This document shows, piece after piece, positions 1-9,711 of a stretch of DNA of 64,000 nucleotides. Positions within the stretch are counted from its first letter, which is position 1; every line of letters begins with the position of its first letter. This DNA comes from an uncultured Pelagibacteraceae bacterium. GTDB taxonomy: Bacteria > Pseudomonadota > Alphaproteobacteria > Pelagibacterales > AG-422-B15. The translations under genes were made by a program, and so were the position numbers. The DNA is taken from assembly GCA_902526565.1 (NCBI GenBank), contig CABZLP010000001.1:128361-192360 (forward strand), in the 5' to 3' direction. Under the pieces are notes generated by a model. The model did not search any database and was not told the DNA's origin. It saw nothing but the letters and a program-made list of their open reading frames with translations.

Positions 1-1623
1 GATTTAATTGCAGAACGTCATCTTGCAATAGCCATGACAGTACTGTCTCAAGTGCACCTCTCAAATATAAATTATGCCCTGGCCATTGAAGAATATGATA
101 CCGCACAAAGATATTTAGATGTTGCACAAAGGATCAGTGAACAAGTTCAAAACGCACAAAAAGTCTCACGTTTTGGCGAGCTTGAAGTTATTCGAGAAGA
201 AGCAAGTTTACTCGTAGCAGAGCTCAGACGAGATCTAGCATTCTCTGAAATGCAGCATAGTATCGGTCAAATTTATGCATCAATAGGAAAAGATATTCTT
301 CCTGATAATCATCAAAATTTGTCTATTGAAGATGTGGGTAAAAATATTGAAACCAATCTTTCCGAATGGGGAGAAGTTTACCAAGCAGCCGTGAATCTTC
401 CTATCAGCGAGCAAGATCCCATGCTTCTGATTATAAATGATCCAATCAATACACAGCAAACGAGTAATAAATTTCAAATTTCTGATAATACATTTGCTAT
501 AAGTGGGCCAGGTAAATTGCGTTATCAAGCAATGCAAGAAGATGGAACTCCTTTGCCCAGATGGCTTGCTTTTTTAACGTCTGATTTATCGTTTGTGGGT
601 AATCCACCTAGTGATGTGTCAGGAATTAAGTTAAAAGTTTCAGTTGCAAATGCTCTTGTTTCAGTTGAGGATAATTTTACACTTCAATTTATGGATGAGG
701 GTGAATATCTTGCCCAAGAAGGTGAAGGTGCAAGACAAAAACTTATCCAATTGGGTTTGGATAAGAAAGAAGCGAACAACATGACAACGAGTAATGAAGT
801 TCCAGAGATACCAGAAATTATCGATGAGCCAAGTATTGATTTAGATGAGTATACAGTTTCAAATGAGATGGTAATTAATGATGCTGATAGTCTTAATGAT
901 TTATTAGACTCTGTTGATAACACTCTTCAAAAAGCTCAAAATATACTTGATGATGCTGCAGTTGAAAATAAAGAAGTCATTACAGATATTGATACAATAG
1001 AAAATCAAGTGAGTGAACCACTGATAACCAATAATGAAGCGTCAGTTGATAATAATGATGAAACTTTAAATACTGCTGGTGTTTTACCAAAAAAGAAAAT
1101 CTTAAACACACTTGATGAAAATAGCCTCGTAGAAGAAGCCACTGCTGCAAGAGATTTACTTACAGAATTAAACAATACTGCTAAATTAGAGAATAAATTA
1201 GCTGAAGAAGCATCTCAAGCGTTAGAAGATTTAACTCAACTCATTGAAGAGCCTGCGGAGGTAGTTTCAAATTCTTTTAGTGCCCAAGCAAGTGATGTTG
1301 AAGAAACTGAACTAACAATTGATACGAGCGATGCTGAATTTGTTTATATAAAAATTGGATCTTATACGCGTGGTAATTCTGCGTTCAGTTTTATGAACTA
1401 CATTTATGATGTAATGGGATTTGACAGCAGATTCCTCAAATATGATATCAATGTCGATAAATTTGATAAAAATGACTATTCCGTCATTGTAGGTCCAGTG
1501 CCATTGGGTGAAGCAAAGTCTATGCTAGAAGCGCTCGATACACAATTAAGTTCCCAAAATAGCTCCATTTTTGAAGCTGAACTAGTGTGCAATGAAGAAA
1601 TTATTTTAATGTGCTCAATTTAA
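1..1623 (+). CDS. Acidic protein with C-terminal SPOR-like domain (5'-truncated by the window edge)
   Basis: Frame is open from base 1 (DLIAERHLAIAMTV...), so the ATG at 34 may be internal. Long acidic Asp/Glu/Asn-rich middle; C-terminus FVYIKIGSYTRGNSAFSFMNYI...YSVIVGPVPLGEAKSMLEAL looks SPOR-like. Confidence 0.55.
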   Translation, partial: DLIAERHLAIAMTVLSQVHLSNINYALAIEEYDTAQRYLDVAQRISEQVQNAQKVSRFGELEVIREEASLLVAELRRDLAFSEMQHSIGQIYASIGKDILPDNHQNLSIEDVGKNIETNLSEWGEVYQAAVNLPISEQDPMLLIINDPINTQQTSNKFQISDNTFAISGPGKLRYQAMQEDGTPLPRWLAFLTSDLSFVGNPPSDVSGIKLKVSVANALVSVEDNFTLQFMDEGEYLAQEGEGARQKLIQLGLDKKEANNMTTSNEVPEIPEIIDEPSIDLDEYTVSNEMVINDADSLNDLLDSVDNTLQKAQNILDDAAVENKEVITDIDTIENQVSEPLITNNEASVDNNDETLNTAGVLPKKKILNTLDENSLVEEATAARDLLTELNNTAKLENKLAEEASQALEDLTQLIEEPAEVVSNSFSAQASDVEETELTIDTSDAEFVYIKIGSYTRGNSAFSFMNYIYDVMGFDSRFLKYDINVDKFDKNDYSVIVGPVPLGEAKSMLEALDTQLSSQNSSIFEAELVCNEEIILMCSI

Positions 1624-2684
1624 GACTGAACCAGATCATCATAAATGCTAAAGTAAAAATTCATCATATCACGCGTCGTAATTGCCTTATTCTTGATAAA
1701 TGTTGCTACTTCTCCATCTTTATGTGCGTAATTAATTCTAAACAATTGACGTCCTTTTTTTTCTAAATGTCCAATCTTTATTAACTTATTACTGCACCTC
1801 CTCACAGTTTCTCTCGGCATTCTAGATGCCTCAGAAATTGATGATATATTAGTCGGTAAAAGATAATCATTTTCGTATAAATCAGAAATAGTTTTAAAAT
1901 TTAATAATCCACTTCGTTTCCTAAAATAGATTGATGCAGACAAGACAACGCGATCATTAGGAGTTAAGTTTAAATCATTGCCTTCTAGTGTTAAAACTCT
2001 TACCCAAAAGTGATACATGGGTAACCTTATCCGATTCCAGATTTCTGGCTTTACTTTTTCTAGATTTATGGTCCCAATAGATTTTAAATTTAATTTTAGT
2101 TTATACTTATCTTCAAGATTTACGATAATATCATCGAATGTTCTCATGAGTGACTTCATAATTTTACTAAGAGAATCTGTAAATATATATTGAACATACG
2201 CCTCCATGTTTACAAGATAACCATACTTTTTATCTTTATTTACAAACCCAGCCTCTATTAATGAATTTATGTATCGTCTTATATTTTCACGAGGTATAGA
2301 AAAAAATGCCTCAAGAACTTTTAGAGATATCTTTTTTCCAATAAACTTCTTATATGGACCTACAAAAAAATTATTATCCAAGAAGTCTTCAAGATGCATT
2401 GCCTTAATTTGCTTTCTATATTCAGGAAAAAGTTCTGCATTCTCATGTGCATTGGTAAGAGAATAAAGGATGATGAACGAAAGAATGCCAATAGACTCAT
2501 CTTGTAGTCGTTTATCTTTTGTTAACCAATTGGTTGGGCTGTTTTCCCAATCAGAGTCCGTATGTAAAAATAAATTTTGATGCCGAGAGATATGAATTAA
2601 CAACATCAATGAAAAGCTGCCATCGTCTAGTTTGTTAATGAGATCGATAACTTTTTCTTTTTTTGCTTCTAAGCTTGTATCCAT
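1620..2684 (-). CDS. Predicted DNA-binding regulator with two winged-HTH-like segments
   Basis: Two similar segments: SIPRENIRRYINSLIEAGFVNKDKKYGYLVN and RMPRETVRRCSNKLIKIGHLEKKGRQLFRIN. Divergent from the glnT-like gene. Confidence 0.55.
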   Translation of the reverse strand: MDTSLEAKKEKVIDLINKLDDGSFSLMLLIHISRHQNLFLHTDSDWENSPTNWLTKDKRLQDESIGILSFIILYSLTNAHENAELFPEYRKQIKAMHLEDFLDNNFFVGPYKKFIGKKISLKVLEAFFSIPRENIRRYINSLIEAGFVNKDKKYGYLVNMEAYVQYIFTDSLSKIMKSLMRTFDDIIVNLEDKYKLKLNLKSIGTINLEKVKPEIWNRIRLPMYHFWVRVLTLEGNDLNLTPNDRVVLSASIYFRKRSGLLNFKTISDLYENDYLLPTNISSISEASRMPRETVRRCSNKLIKIGHLEKKGRQLFRINYAHKDGEVATFIKNKAITTRDMMNFYFSIYDDLVQS

Positions 2685-2779
2685 AGTTTGATAGTATACC
2701 CAAAATGGGTCTTGGTTAACATAAATATAGCCTATAATCCTTGTTGAATTTAAAAAAATTGGAAGTCATAATTATAATT

Positions 2780-4099
2780 ATGAAAAGTAATTTAACTAAG
2801 ATCGCTCAGCAAAAAAAAATCAAATACTTCTTAATAAGTTTTGTTGATTTGTTCGGGATCCAACGTGCAAAATTGGTTCCTGCTCGCGCTATTTCTGAAA
2901 TGCAAAAAACAGGCGCTGGGTTTGGGGGTTTTGCCACATACCTAGACCTTGATTTTGCAGCCCCTGATATGTTTGCCGTTCCGGACCCAGAGAGCCTAAT
3001 ACAATTACCATGGCAACCTGATGTTGGTTGGTTGGCCAGTGATCTGGTGATTAATAATGCACCAATGGATCAGTGCCCACGTGTCATTCTCAAAAAACAA
3101 ATTAACCATATGACAGATCTTAATTTTAAAATGATGAGTGGCGTGGAATGTGAATTTTTTATACTCAATGAAGAAGGGACTAAAGTTGCTGATTCAAGAG
3201 ATGATACCCCAAAACCCTGTTATGATGTTGCAGCATTGATGAGGCGCTATGATATTTTAAAAGAGATTTGTGACTCCATGATTAAACTTGGGTGGAAGCC
3301 GTACCAAAACGATCATGAGGATGCAAATGGGCAATATGAAATGAATTGGGACTACACTGATTCACTTACGACCGCAGACCGACATGTTTTTTTTAAATTT
3401 ATGGTAAAATCTATTGCTGAGAAATACGGCTTAAGGGCTACTTTTATGCCCAAGCCATTTGATGAATTAACTGGAAATGGTTGTCATGCACACGCATCTT
3501 TATGGGATTTGAAAAAGAAGAAAAATCATTTTCTTGATCAGGATAATGAGCTTGGCTTATCCAAAATGGGCTACCATTTTATTGGTGGAATAATGAAATC
3601 TGTTGACTCATTTTCTGCTTGGTTCAACCCATCATTAAATAGTTATGATCGTTTGAATGCGAGAACAACCAATTCAGGATCAACGTATTCACCTACTGCT
3701 GTAACCTATTCTGGAAATAATCGGACTCATATGATTAGAATACCAGATGCAGGAAGGATAGAATTCAGACCTGCTGACGGAGCAGTTAATCCATATCTCT
3801 TGCAAGCTGGACTGATTGCTATGGGATTGGATGGAATAAAAAATAAAAGAAGTCCAGGCAAAAGAATTGATGTGAATATGTATTCACAAGGCCACAAATT
3901 AAAAAGAATCAAAAAGCTGCCTCAGTCTCTTACAGAGTCAATAAATAAATTTAAAGCCAGTGAAATTGTAAAAAAATCTATTGGTTCAAAAGTTGTTTCT
4001 CAATACGTAAGACTTAAAAAAAGAGAGATTGCTGAACACAATAAAGTTAGTGATGAAAACAAAAAAGATTGGGAAAGAAAAAATATTATTGATTGCTAA
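2780..4099 (+). CDS. glnT: Glutamine synthetase family protein, GlnT/gamma-glutamylmethylamide synthetase-like
   Basis: GS-fold motifs VDLFGIQRAKLVPA, MSGVECEFFIL, GNGCHAHASLWD, RIPDAGRIEFRPADGAVNPYL. ORF track starts at 2741, but the ATG at 2780 (MKSNLTKIAQQ) fits better. Confidence 0.8.
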   Translation: MKSNLTKIAQQKKIKYFLISFVDLFGIQRAKLVPARAISEMQKTGAGFGGFATYLDLDFAAPDMFAVPDPESLIQLPWQPDVGWLASDLVINNAPMDQCPRVILKKQINHMTDLNFKMMSGVECEFFILNEEGTKVADSRDDTPKPCYDVAALMRRYDILKEICDSMIKLGWKPYQNDHEDANGQYEMNWDYTDSLTTADRHVFFKFMVKSIAEKYGLRATFMPKPFDELTGNGCHAHASLWDLKKKKNHFLDQDNELGLSKMGYHFIGGIMKSVDSFSAWFNPSLNSYDRLNARTTNSGSTYSPTAVTYSGNNRTHMIRIPDAGRIEFRPADGAVNPYLLQAGLIAMGLDGIKNKRSPGKRIDVNMYSQGHKLKRIKKLPQSLTESINKFKASEIVKKSIGSKVVSQYVRLKKREIAEHNKVSDENKKDWERKNIIDC

Positions 4100-4101
4100 A
4101 A

Positions 4102-4701
4102 CTATTTTGTACCCAGTACCGTTGCAACTAAATGAATTCGATCTTCTTCGCCACCATTAATTGCTGTGTGGTACTTCGTATTATCTGTTAGATAAATGTT
4201 TCCATCAGCCGGTATGTGGTGACCAGTATGCTCAATAAACATCCTAGCGCCATAATTTGTCTTGATTGCAACATGAATACGTTTTTCAGGATCACGGTGC
4301 CAACTCAGTGTCGTTCTTGGAGGCATCTTGATAACTCTACATCTTCCTACTTCGAAGAACTCATTAATTTTATCATAAACATACTTAAAGTAAGTATTAT
4401 TAAGCTTTGGATTGAATAGTGTGTATCTGGATTCGTCTATGTAGGGCTCGCGCTCCATTTCCTCAAACGAAGAGTCAGGCTTTGTCCAATATTTGCCTCT
4501 GATGTTGCCCCCAAACCACTCATCAAGTTCTTTTTCATCATAGTTCAGACAAATTGCATTGGACTTTAGCATTCCTGGTTTTATGTTTTCATTCTCAAAC
4601 GGTCTGATCTTTACAAGTTCAGATACTGCTTTGTTCAATTCATCAACATCAAAAGAGATATTTTCTAATCTCTCAATATATTGGTTAATGGGCGTGTACA
4701 T
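4102..4701 (-). CDS. Aspartyl/asparaginyl beta-hydroxylase-like (2OG-Fe(II)) protein
   Basis: PPRTTLSWHRDPEKRIHVAIKTNYGARMFIE...LTDNTKYHTAINGGEEDRIHLVATV, with the spaced HxD...H pattern. Confidence 0.65.
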   Translation of the reverse strand: MYTPINQYIERLENISFDVDELNKAVSELVKIRPFENENIKPGMLKSNAICLNYDEKELDEWFGGNIRGKYWTKPDSSFEEMEREPYIDESRYTLFNPKLNNTYFKYVYDKINEFFEVGRCRVIKMPPRTTLSWHRDPEKRIHVAIKTNYGARMFIEHTGHHIPADGNIYLTDNTKYHTAINGGEEDRIHLVATVLGTK

Positions 4702-4910
4702 AATGTAGTTTCATAAAATTAGTATCTTATTGAATATAATATCTTAAATGAAGAAAGAAAGAAGTTCAGATGGGGAATCGGGCCAAAATTGTCGCAGTAA
4801 CCAAAAAAAAATCAATGAAATTCCTCAAAAATTGATTTTGTTAGCATTGTTTCCCTCTCTACGCTTTCATAGTATATGAGTAGAAACTATGATCAAAGAA
4901 TTAGAATTAT

Positions 4911-5882
4911 ATGACCTATAGAATCGATAATTTACAATATTGTAATTGGTCAGAAGAAATTTTTAAAATCAATAATGAAGCGGGTTTAAATGCAATTCAT
5001 GTAACCATTGCTTATCACGAAGATTTTGATGAAGTAAAAAATAATGTAGAGCAATGGAACTCTTATTTCAAAGAATTTAATAATTTATTGATACATGGAA
5101 GGACCTACAAAGATATAGAAAAAGCAAAAGAAGAAGAAAAAACTGCTGTCTTTTTTGGTTTCCAAAATTGTTCACCCATTGAAGACGATATTAAACTCGT
5201 TGAAGCTGTGCATGATTTAGGAGCAGTGTTTATGCAGCTCACGTACAATAATCAATCTTTGCTCGCAACAGGTTGCTATGAAGAAAATGATAGTGGTGTT
5301 ACTCGAATGGGTAGAGAAGTCATTAGAGAAATGAATAGAGTTGGAATAGTTATAGACATGTCACACTCAGCAGAACAATCAACATTGGATGCGATCAATA
5401 TTTCAGAAAAACCGATTGCTATCACTCATGCTAATCCTTCCTTTTGGCATCCAGCTAAAAGAAATAAGTCAAATGAGCTATTAAAAGCACTTGGTCAATC
5501 AAAAGGGATTATTGGTCTTTCACTTTATCCTCACCATCTTCTTGGAGGAACTAATTGTACTCTTAAAAGTTTTTGTGAAATGACAGCAAGGACTGTAGAC
5601 CTCATGGGCATAGATCATGTAGGTATTGGATCAGATTTATGTCTTGATCAACCTGACTCTGTTGTTGAGTGGATGAGAAATGGGACATGGACAAAAACTA
5701 AGGATTATGGAGAAGGGTCTAAAAGTGATTCAGCATTTCCTAGGCAGCCAATTTGGTTTGAAAATACATTAGGGTTTAACAACCTTGAAACAGGCTTAAA
5801 AGAAATTGGCTTTGATGACAAAGAAGTAGATGCAATATTAGGTGACAACTGGTTTAATTTTTATAAAGAGAATATTCATTAA
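4911..5882 (+). CDS. Membrane dipeptidase (peptidase M19 family)
   Basis: GIVIDMSHSAEQSTLDAI, PIAITHANP, DHVGIGSDL, ILGDNWFNFY are M19 renal-dipeptidase motifs. Confidence 0.85.
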   Translation: MTYRIDNLQYCNWSEEIFKINNEAGLNAIHVTIAYHEDFDEVKNNVEQWNSYFKEFNNLLIHGRTYKDIEKAKEEEKTAVFFGFQNCSPIEDDIKLVEAVHDLGAVFMQLTYNNQSLLATGCYEENDSGVTRMGREVIREMNRVGIVIDMSHSAEQSTLDAINISEKPIAITHANPSFWHPAKRNKSNELLKALGQSKGIIGLSLYPHHLLGGTNCTLKSFCEMTARTVDLMGIDHVGIGSDLCLDQPDSVVEWMRNGTWTKTKDYGEGSKSDSAFPRQPIWFENTLGFNNLETGLKEIGFDDKEVDAILGDNWFNFYKENIH

Positions 5883-7540
5883 TGCATAAACAAATTAAGC
5901 ACCGCGATCCTCATGATGTCATGACACTAAAGCGATTAGGCTCCTTTCATCAAACAAAGCTATCATTTCTAAGAAGTTTTGTGAGAGAATTTAAAAGTTG
6001 GACATTTAAATGTGATTTGTTTGATCTTGATGAACAAGGTTTTGGAACTGCAGTTTATTCAGTTAATAAAGATAGTCGCACCTACTCATTGATTTGCTTT
6101 GCTAATGAACTTGATGCTTCAGAAAGATCTGACAGAGTAATTGCTACGAAATGGGATGCGGCATTTGTCCTTCACGATGGAATACCAACTGAAAAAGATA
6201 TTCAAAGATTAAAATTGAATGTTCCTAAGCAGGAAGTAGGTCGATGCAGTTATAAAGAATTAACTTTATCGAGAGCAAATAAGTCTTTAAGAATTTTTAA
6301 CCATGTTGTTGAAAGACTTTCCAATGGAGTTCAACCCGATTTATCTTTGATAAAAAAAGTTGGCTACCTTTATCGAACCACAGCGGTTTATGGATCTGGT
6401 AAATTTGGATTAGCTGATCGATATAGAATTAAAGATCGTAAAGAAATTAATGGTCCCTTTCGACTTGAAATGATGTTGGTTTATTTAGTGCGTCAGTTTA
6501 CCTTTGATCAAGTAAATCACATTGCAAAAAAGAATAATCCTAAACTGGCTGTCAAACTTGACCAGTCAATAGCACGTAAACTTGGAATAGGAAATTCGAC
6601 AGGACTTGGCATGGCTCCCTTTATTATTAATCATCCATCTCTATTGCATCAGTGGATTTTTGCTAAAGAAGATGCGTTAAGACAAATTAGAGAAATAAAT
6701 AAAGTAAAAGAAAGTGATCTAAACATATTTAAGGAATGTCTCCAACTTTCTAAAAATATGATCAGTACTTGGGAAACAGAAAGTGAATATCAAATAAAAA
6801 AAATTAGAGAATTGAGCAATGATATTAAAAAATTTGAAAGTGAATATCTTTCAATCTATTCTGCAGATAGAGAGTATCTTTGGAATCATCTCTATAAATG
6901 GATTGATAAGCATTTAAGTTTTGAAGGTATTGAATTTATCATTTCTCTAATGATGGAGCCTTATGATTCTATTGTTAATCCTTTGATATCAAAAATGAGT
7001 TCTGACGAAGATTTATATTTCAACATTCCAACCCATAAAAAAGTAAGTGAATTAAAGAATATAATTTCCACGGGTTACAGAAATATAATTGAAATTGATT
7101 TCTCAAAAAATAAACAAAACGAAAAATTTTGGTTTATTTCCAAAAATAAAGAAGAACCTAGGTTGGCGAATAGATTTGATGACGAAGGATCTGAGTTGGA
7201 ACAGCCTCTTGCCATAGCTCGTGATATAAATGAACTATATTTCCGTCTATTAGAAGTTCCTGAAGACCAAATTTTGTCCGAGTTTTTGGGGAATAATAGT
7301 GATTTAAGACATGTGGTAAGAAGATGCTTTATAGCTGAGAAGCTGCCATACTCTGAAATTCAAGATAATTCAATTGGTTCAAATTTAATGCCCATTGATA
7401 TGCTGAGATTAAAGTTATCTTTTTTTGGGGCGCAAAAATTTGACCCTCGTTCAGATAAGTGGTTGAGAATATGCATGTATCAAGGAGCTCCTTTAATGAA
7501 TGAGATAAGTCAAACAAATGACAGATGGATTTATTCATAA
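5882..7540 (+). CDS. Uncharacterised 552-aa protein
   Basis: ORF starts in a TAATG overlap with the M19 stop. Distinctive C-terminus SNLMPIDMLRLKLSFFGAQKFDPRSDKWLRICMYQGAP. Confidence 0.75.
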   Translation: MHKQIKHRDPHDVMTLKRLGSFHQTKLSFLRSFVREFKSWTFKCDLFDLDEQGFGTAVYSVNKDSRTYSLICFANELDASERSDRVIATKWDAAFVLHDGIPTEKDIQRLKLNVPKQEVGRCSYKELTLSRANKSLRIFNHVVERLSNGVQPDLSLIKKVGYLYRTTAVYGSGKFGLADRYRIKDRKEINGPFRLEMMLVYLVRQFTFDQVNHIAKKNNPKLAVKLDQSIARKLGIGNSTGLGMAPFIINHPSLLHQWIFAKEDALRQIREINKVKESDLNIFKECLQLSKNMISTWETESEYQIKKIRELSNDIKKFESEYLSIYSADREYLWNHLYKWIDKHLSFEGIEFIISLMMEPYDSIVNPLISKMSSDEDLYFNIPTHKKVSELKNIISTGYRNIIEIDFSKNKQNEKFWFISKNKEEPRLANRFDDEGSELEQPLAIARDINELYFRLLEVPEDQILSEFLGNNSDLRHVVRRCFIAEKLPYSEIQDNSIGSNLMPIDMLRLKLSFFGAQKFDPRSDKWLRICMYQGAPLMNEISQTNDRWIYS

Positions 7541-8159
7541 CTTTATGAGGTCCTCGAGCGAAATCATAACAGTATCAAAAAGAGCTGCTAAAGCTGCGGG
7601 GTATTCATGGGGTGTGGCTGAAGAAGTTGGAAAAAATATTGATATATTGGAATTGATAGGAATTGCAGGTATAGAAAATTTAAAATCATATTTAAGAGAT
7701 ATACAAAAGAAAACACCAATTGGTCCAAATGCCATAGAATTGCAAAATAAAATTGATAATGAATGCCTTTGCCCAATCCTAACTGGAGTATGCCTTATAG
7801 ATAATTTTAAAAAAGTGGAGCTTTTAAAAGAAATCAATTTATTTAATGTAAGCTACCCTCTTCTTTTGGTTCCCTTTATAAGTAGACTGTCGTTTCTAAT
7901 TGGCAAAAGAGTAAGTATAAATATAGATGAGCATGCATTTAGATTTAATTTAGACAAGTATATGTTTAGTGATTGCAACGTTAATTCCCTGGTAATAGAG
8001 AAAGCTAAAAATATTAAAGTGTCCACATCTGAAAATGATGACTCATTCACCCAAGAAGTCTGGGATGAGCTATATGCATTATCAACAGATACCTTTGTTG
8101 AAGAAAATGAAAAATTGAAAAGTACGGCCGCTGGCGCGGGACTTGAAGATAATGATTAG
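7518..8159 (+). CDS. DUF3726-like protein
   Basis: N-terminus SSSEIITVSKRAAKAAGYSWGVAEEVGKNIDIL resembles the DUF3726 signature. The true start may be the ATG at 7545. Confidence 0.6.
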   Translation: MTDGFIHNFMRSSSEIITVSKRAAKAAGYSWGVAEEVGKNIDILELIGIAGIENLKSYLRDIQKKTPIGPNAIELQNKIDNECLCPILTGVCLIDNFKKVELLKEINLFNVSYPLLLVPFISRLSFLIGKRVSINIDEHAFRFNLDKYMFSDCNVNSLVIEKAKNIKVSTSENDDSFTQEVWDELYALSTDTFVEENEKLKSTAAGAGLEDND

Positions 8160-9593
8160 TTAAAGTTGAATTCCAACATTCTTTAATTGCAAATAGCTCT
8201 TTATAGCTTGCTGACCTTTTTCACGACTATAGCCTGATTGTTTATACCCACCAAAAGGAGTTGCAATGCTGCCCGTAAACCAGCTATTCACATAGACTTG
8301 TCCACCATTAAGCTTAGCTGCTGTCTTCGTTGCCATATCAACATCTTTTGTAAATACACCTGCCGCTAAACCGTAGTCTGTATCATTTGCAATATGGATT
8401 GCTTCTTCATGATCTTCATAATCAAGCACAGATAGGAATGGACCGAAAATTTCTTCTTGAGCGATGGTCATATCTGGCTTTACATCTGCATAAATTGTTG
8501 GCTCAAAGAAATATCCTTTTCGATCAACACGATTACCTCCTGATATCGCTGTAGCTCCAGCTTGTAAACCCGATCTTGCATAGTTCTCTACTTTTTGAAG
8601 TTGTTCTTCTGATATTACGGGTGTTAGGTCAACGCCTTTTTCATTGCCTGGTCCAACTTTTATTGATTTAGCTAATTCCGATAGCTTGTCTAATACCTCA
8701 TCTTTAATAGACTTATGGACAATCATACGTGACATTGCAGAACATATTTGTCCAGCTTGACTAAATATTCCAACTTTTGTTGCATTAACAACTTTATCTA
8801 TATCAGCATCAGGTAACACAACAGCAGCAGATTTGCCACCTAACTCTACAACAGCTGGTACAGCTCTTTCAGCAGCTGCGTGAAGTATTATCTTTCCAGT
8901 TTTCACAGATCCCGTGAATGTGATTTGAGCGACATCTTGATTTGATGTTAATGCAGCTCCTGCCTCAACGCCGTATCCAGTTACTATATTAATTAGTCCC
9001 TTTGGTACTCCCGCATTGTGAACAGCCTGTGCAAAGAATGATGTCGTTGCTAGAGGAGTTAGCTCAGCTGGTTTTATAACTGTTGAATTTCCAGCAGCAA
9101 ATGAACAGGCTAGAGAACGCGCCAACATTGAAATTGGAAAATTCCAAGGAACAATATGACCTGAAACACCATAAGGTTCATACAAAGTATAATCCATCAC
9201 TTGATTATTTACTGGTATGGTTTGTCCTTCAATTTTATCAGTTAATCCACTGTAATAGTCAAAATAGTTTGCCGCATCCAAAAATTCGTACTCAGACGAA
9301 GCCAATAATTTTCCATTCTCTTCACATAATAATGCGCCACCATCTTTGCTGATCTTTCTTAATTCATCAGCAATGCTACGCATCAACTTTGCTCTCTCCA
9401 TAGGATTCATGTCGACAAGCACTCGCGACTCATAAGCTACTTTTGCCGCTGCAACAGCCAGATCAATATCATTTTTATTAGCAGCTGAAATTTCTCCTAT
9501 TACTTCCTCTGTCGCAGGATTGACAACAGTAATAATTTCATTTCCTTTAGAGTCAATCCACTCTCCATTTATGTAATGTTGATATTTTTTCAT
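8160..9593 (-). CDS. NAD(P)-dependent aldehyde dehydrogenase family protein
   Basis: VPWNFPISMLARSLACSFAAGN, VELGGKSAAVVLPDAD, SQAGQICSAMSR, EEIFGPFLSV, TPFGGYKQSGYSREKG. Confidence 0.93.
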   Translation of the reverse strand: MKKYQHYINGEWIDSKGNEIITVVNPATEEVIGEISAANKNDIDLAVAAAKVAYESRVLVDMNPMERAKLMRSIADELRKISKDGGALLCEENGKLLASSEYEFLDAANYFDYYSGLTDKIEGQTIPVNNQVMDYTLYEPYGVSGHIVPWNFPISMLARSLACSFAAGNSTVIKPAELTPLATTSFFAQAVHNAGVPKGLINIVTGYGVEAGAALTSNQDVAQITFTGSVKTGKIILHAAAERAVPAVVELGGKSAAVVLPDADIDKVVNATKVGIFSQAGQICSAMSRMIVHKSIKDEVLDKLSELAKSIKVGPGNEKGVDLTPVISEEQLQKVENYARSGLQAGATAISGGNRVDRKGYFFEPTIYADVKPDMTIAQEEIFGPFLSVLDYEDHEEAIHIANDTDYGLAAGVFTKDVDMATKTAAKLNGGQVYVNSWFTGSIATPFGGYKQSGYSREKGQQAIKSYLQLKNVGIQL

Positions 9594-9711
9594 TTGTACT
9601 TTGTAATATCTTGTTTTTGCTAATTAACGAACTTTATTATAATTTTTATCTGTAATTAATTTAGTTTAAATAACCCTAGATTCCCAACTATTTTTACCTT
9701 AGTCTGAAATC

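Noticed and set aside
7535-8050. Three minus-strand ORFs (7535-7837, 7588-7776, 7853-8050)
   Set aside because: Antisense to the DUF3726-like gene and mutually overlapping; no start or SD support.
9083-9352. 89-aa plus-strand ORF
   Set aside because: Antisense to the aldehyde dehydrogenase catalytic core; His/Gln-rich shadow translation.
9594-9711. Riboswitch or leader RNA upstream of potA
   Set aside because: No recognisable conserved aptamer motif or strong stem in this AT-rich spacer.
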